A DNA stretch of 64,000 bases from Neofusicoccum parvum (lineage: Eukaryota; Ascomycota; Dothideomycetes; Botryosphaeriales; Botryosphaeriaceae), in contig CP087206.1 in the NCBI GenBank assembly GCA_020912385.1, positions 3,906,001 through 3,970,000 on the forward strand. Reading direction: 5' to 3'. Under the pieces are notes generated by a model. That model saw only the letters and a program-made list of their open reading frames with translations. It was not told the DNA's origin and did not search any database. A program made the position numbers and the translations under genes. This document shows, piece after piece, positions 59,429 to 64,000 of the stretch (position 1 is its first letter; each line of letters starts with the position of its first letter).

Positions 59429-60513
59429 TCAACCCCAATCCTTCCCGTCCCACTCATATTCATCCCCCTCTATCGGCGGCGTCGCCGACCTCATCTTGAC
59501 CATCATCTGCCTCAACCTCTCCATCTCATCCCCCGCCCACCCCGTCACCGCCAGCAAGTCTGTCCCGCAGTTCACAAACTGCCAGCCCTTCCTAACCAGC
59601 GCCGCCGCCGCATCCGCATCCGCCGCAAAATGCCCTGCGAACTTGGCGTGCTTGCGGGCCGCCGCCAGCACCGCGTCCGCCGACGCCGCCACGGGAAGGC
59701 TGTGAGCCTCACCGTCGGCCTCGGCGATGAGGGGGTGAGGCCCGACGAAGAGCTGCGTCCCCCAAAGCACCGGAGTCAGCTCTCTCAAGGTCCGCTCTGA
59801 GGCCGTCACGGGGAAGAGCTCACCGCGTCGATGCCCGGCACGGCGGCGATGGCGTCGACATTCTCGACCGCCCGCCGCGAGTCGATCTCGGCGATCACGA
59901 CGAAGCGCGGCGACGGGCACCCCGTCGCGACCACCGTCCGCTCCGCGTGCTCCTTCGACTGCGGTCAGCGGGGCGGGTGGCCCGCAGGAGGGAGGGGCGT
60001 TCTCACCTTCGTCTCGCACATCGCAACCATGACGCCGTGGGCGCCGCTGTCCCGCGCCCACCCGATCCGCTTCGGCTCGCTCGCCAGCACCCGGACGACC
60101 GGCGACGCGCCCGCCGCGGCCACGGCGCCCACGACGAGCGCCAGGTCGGCCGCGGTGTCGATGTGGCCGCGCTCGCAGTCGATGATGACCCACTGCGCGA
60201 GCGCAAACGCATGCCGTCAGCCTAGCCACCCAAAAACAACAACAGCACTCCGCCAGCACTCAACAACAGCGCAACCCGGAGCCCCCCCGGTAAGCAGGGC
60301 ACGCGGCCACAACGGCCAAAGAAACGGGGAAAGGGCGCGCCAACGTACATCGCCGCCCAGCCCGGCAACGCCGCCCGCGAGCTCGGCGTTCCGGAACGCG
60401 ATCCACTGGCCCACCGACGGCGAGCCGGCCGCGGCGTGCTGGAGGCTCAGCTGCAGGCGCGTCGGTCCGCGCGCCGCCGCCGGCAGGAGCCCGCTCGTCT
60501 TCGTGCCTGGCAT
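59429..60513 (-). CDS. HpcH/HpaI aldolase family protein with altered metal-site residues
   Basis: Four exons, 60513-60349, 60192-60007, 59958-59824 and 59752-59429, all phase 0, give 269 residues. The class II aldolase/citrate-lyase-beta-like fold is shown by GQWIAFRNAELAGGVAGLGG, WVIIDCERGHIDTAADLALV, VRVLASEPKRIGWARDSGAH and GVMVAMCETK. In HpaI the metal is held by a Glu in a QIE-type strand and an Asp in GPxDL. Here the aligned positions read AEID and GPHPL, so the Glu appears as Asp and the Asp as Pro. The family cleaves 4-hydroxy-2-oxo acids to pyruvate; this member may be inactive or changed in function. Intron phases and frame support the splice chosen. Neighbours suggest a catabolic context. 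Confidence 0.83.
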
Positions 60514-61064
60514 CGGCCCAGAACCGGAGGTTTTTCCTGCGTCACGGAGGAGTTGCGTGGTGCTGGCGCCGGCAGAGGCGAGGTGCGGTGGGGAGGTGGT
60601 GGTGTTCGATGCGTGCTCGGCGGTCGGTGTCGACGGGTGTTGGCCTGGGTTCTCGACAAGGTTTTTTTTTTTTTTTTACGCAAGGCGGCAGGGCAACGAA
60701 GGGAGGTGCAGAGGGGGAAAGTTTGGCTGTGCGGGGTGGAGGGGTTGTTGCGTGTGCATGGCGGGTTTTCGTGGTGGGTGGGTGATCCGGCGGAGTTCGG
60801 GATCCATCCGGTTCGGCTTCCGCTTCCGCCGGATGTCTGGGTGTTGGAGAGAGTGCTTGAGCCAGCCCGCGACAAGGCCGGGCGCTGGGCTGACGCTGTT
60901 TGGTTTGCCCCACCGTTGATCTGGGGGCTGGGGTCGCGGGGTTTGAGGGGTTTGTCGGATGCTTGTGCCTGCTATCGGATGGGGTTGGGTAAGTTCACCA
61001 CACGAGTGTACGCTGCGGTATAGGCAGTATAACGAAGTGGGATGTTTTATGACTGCTGGTCCAC
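60514..61064. other. Intergenic: aldolase promoter and DLH/SnoaL 3' flank
   Basis: Both neighbouring genes are on the minus strand. A run of 16 T (60662-60677) lies 149-164 bp upstream of the aldolase start, a possible nucleosome-excluding element. No gene is seen. Confidence 0.55.
60662..60677 (-). promoter_or_regulatory. Poly(dA:dT) tract upstream of aldolase gene
   Basis: Sixteen consecutive T on the plus strand. Such tracts disfavour nucleosomes and often mark fungal promoters; function here is inferred by position. Confidence 0.4.
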
Positions 61065-62476
61065 TCATGCATCTACTTCCCGAATGCCGTAGCTGAACAT
61101 CTCATTCGACTCGACCGAGTTCTCATCGACAAGCTTTCTCGCCGTCTCCACCCCCGCAACGGGGACCTTGTACTCGAACCTCTTCCCCGGTCCAGGCGTC
61201 TTTCCGTCAATCGGGTACGGGAACGGCAAGTACTAGAGTTCAGTCAGCAAGGTGCAATACTGCGCGATTGGAAGAAATGTAGGATAAATTTGCAAACCTC
61301 GGGAAGTAGACCAAGCTGTCTGAGAAGAGTGGCCTGGTCCCACGCAATGTGCTCGTGGAAAAGCCTGTCGCCGCGGATGTTGACGATGGAGGTGAATGGC
61401 ACTTCGAGGAATTTGCCTGTTGGTGGGATGCCAGGTACTCTGCTTTGAGCATCAGCCAGCAGCTCCAGCAATTTGGGAGGGAGCTTTGGAGTGAAGGAAA
61501 CACTCACAGCCAGTCCACCATCCGATCATGTGTACACTTGAATACAAATTCGTCAATCACCCGGTCCACGCCCACCGTCCGACTCACAAGCTCGAGGCTT
61601 GTGTCCGGCGGGTTGCTGTGGATGAAGTGGTTGCGGTAGAAGTTGGTCAGGCGCTCGCGCCCGATGCCGCCGGTAATGGTGGGAATGTGGTTGACATAGG
61701 GCTCCTGCACCATGGTGCCCATGGTCTTCTCGACGGCGCGCTCCCCGAACTCGTACAGACAGTGCTCGTTCCAGATGGCCTCGAGGTCAAAGGACGGGCC
61801 ATTGAGGAGCGGCTTGAGGAAGGTCAGGGTGCGGGTGTGCGAGACGGCTGCCGAAGCGCTGCGGTAGTTCTCGTGGGCCGGGATCACGAAATTGGCTGAG
61901 GCTTCAGGGTAGATGTGGGTGGTTGCGGCGCCAGAGCTGGTGTTGGACGAACCAGAGCCAGCAGCGTGCCAGAGAGTTGGCTTTGTGGTCTGTTCCGGGG
62001 AAATCGACTCCGCAGAGTAATTGACGACAGCCGTGATGCTTGCCGTGTTGAACGCCTCATCCCCCAAGTTGGGGAGAGGCACGTATGCTGCAGGGGTGGT
62101 TAGTTGTGCATTTATTTGTCTACCACAGTCTTCGCAAATCTTAGGACTCACTGATCAACCCATATTTCTCCTTCTGCGAGCATTCTCCCAAAGAGCCCAA
62201 CGCGTCAATGGCACTGCGCAAATCACGCTGGAATTCACTGGGATCTCCATCGAGGGTGATCTGCGCCACCGCATAGCCCTCCTCGGCCCACTTGAGCAGC
62301 GGCGGCGGGTCCAAGGTCTTGTCGCTGTGGCCCAGAGGCAGGGCGCCGCCGACGACGAGCACGATCCCAGGACCGTGGCCACGGCGCGAGAGAGGCGGCT
62401 GCACGACAACGGCCGGGGAGATGGTGAGCGGGCGGCCGGCCGGGAGGGGCACGGGCGTTTCTTCGGGCGGCGCCAT
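61065..62476 (-). CDS. DLH-like / SnoaL (NTF2-fold) two-part protein
   Basis: Exons 62476-62152, 62087-61508, 61439-61298 and 61232-61065 give 404 residues. The N-terminal part (HGPGIVLVVGGALPLGHSDK; LLKWAEEGYAVAQITLDG) resembles an abbreviated dienelactone-hydrolase-like alpha/beta region, but no nucleophile elbow is visible to me. The C-terminal part from about residue 240 is SnoaL/NTF2-like: YEFGERAVEKTMGTMVQEPY, NFYRNHFIHSNPPDTSLELV, HDRMVDWL joined by splicing to VPGIPPTGKFLEVPF, then HEHIAWDQATLLRQLGLLPE. The SnoaL fold is used by polyketide cyclases and small-molecule isomerases. The gene shares a 589-bp divergent promoter with a FAD monooxygenase and is followed by the aldolase gene. 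Catalytic activity is uncertain. Confidence 0.75.
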
Positions 62477-63065
62477 CTCTGTCACGACACGACCTGCGGA
62501 CGGTCTCCTTGACGCGTGCTAACACTGGTCCCTGGAGGCGGGACGGGCGGGCGGTTGAGGTGGTGTCGCCGCCCTCCCGGCATCCGACGAATTTTGTACA
62601 TGTTGCGCTGCTGATGAGGGGCAACGGCAAGGGCTTATCGCCGCATCCCGCCCCCGGTGCTGCTCACCCACTCTTTGCCAGCCCATTACAAACCGAGACA
62701 GCAGCGCTCTGCACCACCACTTTTCGCTCGTGGTGAAGGGCCAGGCGTTGGCCGATGGGAGATGGGTGTGCTGGCGCTACCGGCCGGCTGCAAAGGATGG
62801 TCGCGCTTGTCGCAGGCCGTCCGGGCACTGGGCGAACTTGCCAGTTAAGCTCTCCCCACCAGCGCGGCTGCTGGGACGCCTCCGTCGGATGCGGGATGCG
62901 GCACAGATGCCCTTCGGCAGCCCCCCTCCGGCTATCCAAGGCATTCGAGGAGGCGCAGATCACATCTACAGACCGATAAGAGCTGATGGCTTGCAGGCCG
63001 CCGTCCAGCACTAACAGGTTCAAGCATCTCAGCATCGTTGCCACATTGAGAAGCAGGCCAACGCC
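62477..63065. promoter_or_regulatory. Divergent promoter of DLH/SnoaL and FAD monooxygenase genes
   Basis: 589 bp between oppositely transcribed genes, suggesting joint control. I could not pick out a reliable specific site by eye. Overlapping open frames here are not supported as genes. Confidence 0.45.
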
Positions 63066-64000
63066 ATGTCGGGATGGAAGCAGCTGGATGTCGGCATCGT
63101 TGGTGGCGGTATTGGGGGTTTGGCCGCCGCCATCTCGCTGCGTCGCGCCGGCCACAAGGTCACCGTCTACGAGCGCGCCCATTTCGCCGGCGAGCAGGGC
63201 GCCTCGATCTCCTGCGCTGCCAACGGCACCCGGTGGCTGCACCACTGGGGCGTGGATGTCAAGAAAGGCCGCCCCGTCGTTCTGGAGAAGCTCGTCTGGC
63301 ACGACTGGAAGTCCGGTGATGACATGAACGTGTACGACCTGGCCGACTACAAGGACAAGTGGGGCAACGTAAGCTCCTGACCGAGGCGTGCGAGATCGTG
63401 CGAGACTGACGCTCAAGAGGTATATAACATGTTCCACCGCGTCGACATGCACCAGATGCTCATGGACTGTGCCTTGCAAGAGGAGGGCGAAGGTACCCCC
63501 GCGAGGCTTGTTCTCGACCACAAGTGCGCCGACATCGACACCGAGAATGGTGAGGTGTTGTTTGAGAATGGGGTGACCGTGAAGCACGACGTTGTCATTG
63601 GAGCAGATGGTGTTGGCGTGGGTTCTCCGCATATCCCCTCTTGGACCTGCCATTTCTAAGACGAGTGCAGTCATCAGTTCGCACTATCATCGGCATCATC
63701 CCCGACAAGACCATTTCGACCTCCACTTGTCTCCACGCAAACGTCCCCACCGAGCGTGCCAGGGTTCTGGGTCTGAGGAACTTCGCCAAGAACAACGCCA
63801 TCGAGTACTGGGGCGGCCAGGGCATCGACAAGATCGTCCTCTCCCCTTGCAAAGGCGGCAAACTTCTTTCCTTCTACTGCTTCTTCTCCAGAAAAAAGGG
63901 AACTTTCGATGACGAAGGTTGGAACTACGAGGCTTCGCTGGATGAGCTGCTGGCGCCGTATCCCGAGCTCGACAAGGCCGTGATCGATCAGTGAGTTGCA
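63066..64000 (+). CDS. FAD-dependent monooxygenase, salicylate hydroxylase-like (3'-truncated by window edge)
   Basis: Exons seen are 63066-63368, 63420-63617 and 63671-63990; the last 10 bases begin another intron (GTGAGT). The N-terminal Rossmann dinucleotide motif is VGIVGGGIGGLAAAISLRRA. VTVYERAHFAGEQGASISC follows, with the acidic ribose-binding position. The mid-protein DG motif is built across the second splice (VVIGADGVG joined to SSVRTIIGI). This order marks class A flavin aromatic hydroxylases such as salicylate 1-monooxygenase-like enzymes. The C-terminal GD motif lies outside the window. Substrate unknown; adjacency to the aldolase-like and SnoaL/DLH genes suggests aromatic degradation or modification. 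Confidence 0.9.

Overview
The window is nuclear DNA of a filamentous ascomycete (Pezizomycotina; a Dothideomycetes-like fungus is my guess, at low confidence). The evidence is short introns of about 40-170 bp with GT(A/G)(A/C)G(T/C) donors and CTRAC branch points, and fungal families such as Zn2Cys6 regulator, HET, RTA1 and RCR. Coding DNA is GC-rich and most intergenic DNA less so. I rebuilt the gene models by hand from splice signals and phase. For every multi-exon model closed at both ends, exon lengths sum to a multiple of three and family motifs continue across the junctions.

Layout. 1-6.8 kb: the 3' part of the F-actin capping protein beta gene, a Zn2Cys6 regulator and a DUF7025-type AAA ATPase. 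8-12 kb: a TATA-driven short-chain dehydrogenase, a coiled-coil protein of unknown function and a small protein ending in a PAM2-like motif. 12.4-23.5 kb: a secreted GH3 beta-glucosidase with 3.6 kb of gene-free DNA behind its start, then the CORVET subunit VPS8. 24.3-29.4 kb: an RCR-like membrane protein, a conserved nuclear-looking protein and alanyl-tRNA synthetase with two start codons. 30-39.6 kb: a HET-domain protein, then a divergently transcribed pair of secreted glycosidases (GH35 beta-galactosidase and a GH106-like rhamnosidase) sharing a 642-bp promoter with three CreA-type sites. 40-50.8 kb: arylamine N-acetyltransferase, ERO1, the mRNA exporter MEX67 and a hexose transporter. 50.8-55.9 kb is gene-poor, with one broken gene fragment. 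55.9-64 kb: an RTA1-family protein, a Nudix CoA-pyrophosphatase-like protein, and three genes that look like an aromatic or keto-acid catabolic group: an HpcH/HpaI aldolase-like protein, a DLH-like/SnoaL protein and a divergent FAD monooxygenase cut by the right edge.

Most genes are housekeeping (actin capping, endosomal tethering, tRNA charging, ER oxidation, mRNA export). The accessory part is plant-biomass degradation (GH3, GH35/GH106, sugar transporter), xenobiotic or aromatic handling (NAT, aldolase, SnoaL/DLH, FAD monooxygenase) and one HET gene. I saw no transposon, CRISPR array, rRNA or tRNA gene. The points most worth checking are the PAM2-like small protein, the two-start alanyl-tRNA synthetase, the ERO1 terminal exon that adds a QDEL tail, the divergent glycosidase pair, and the aldolase and SDR whose catalytic positions look altered.
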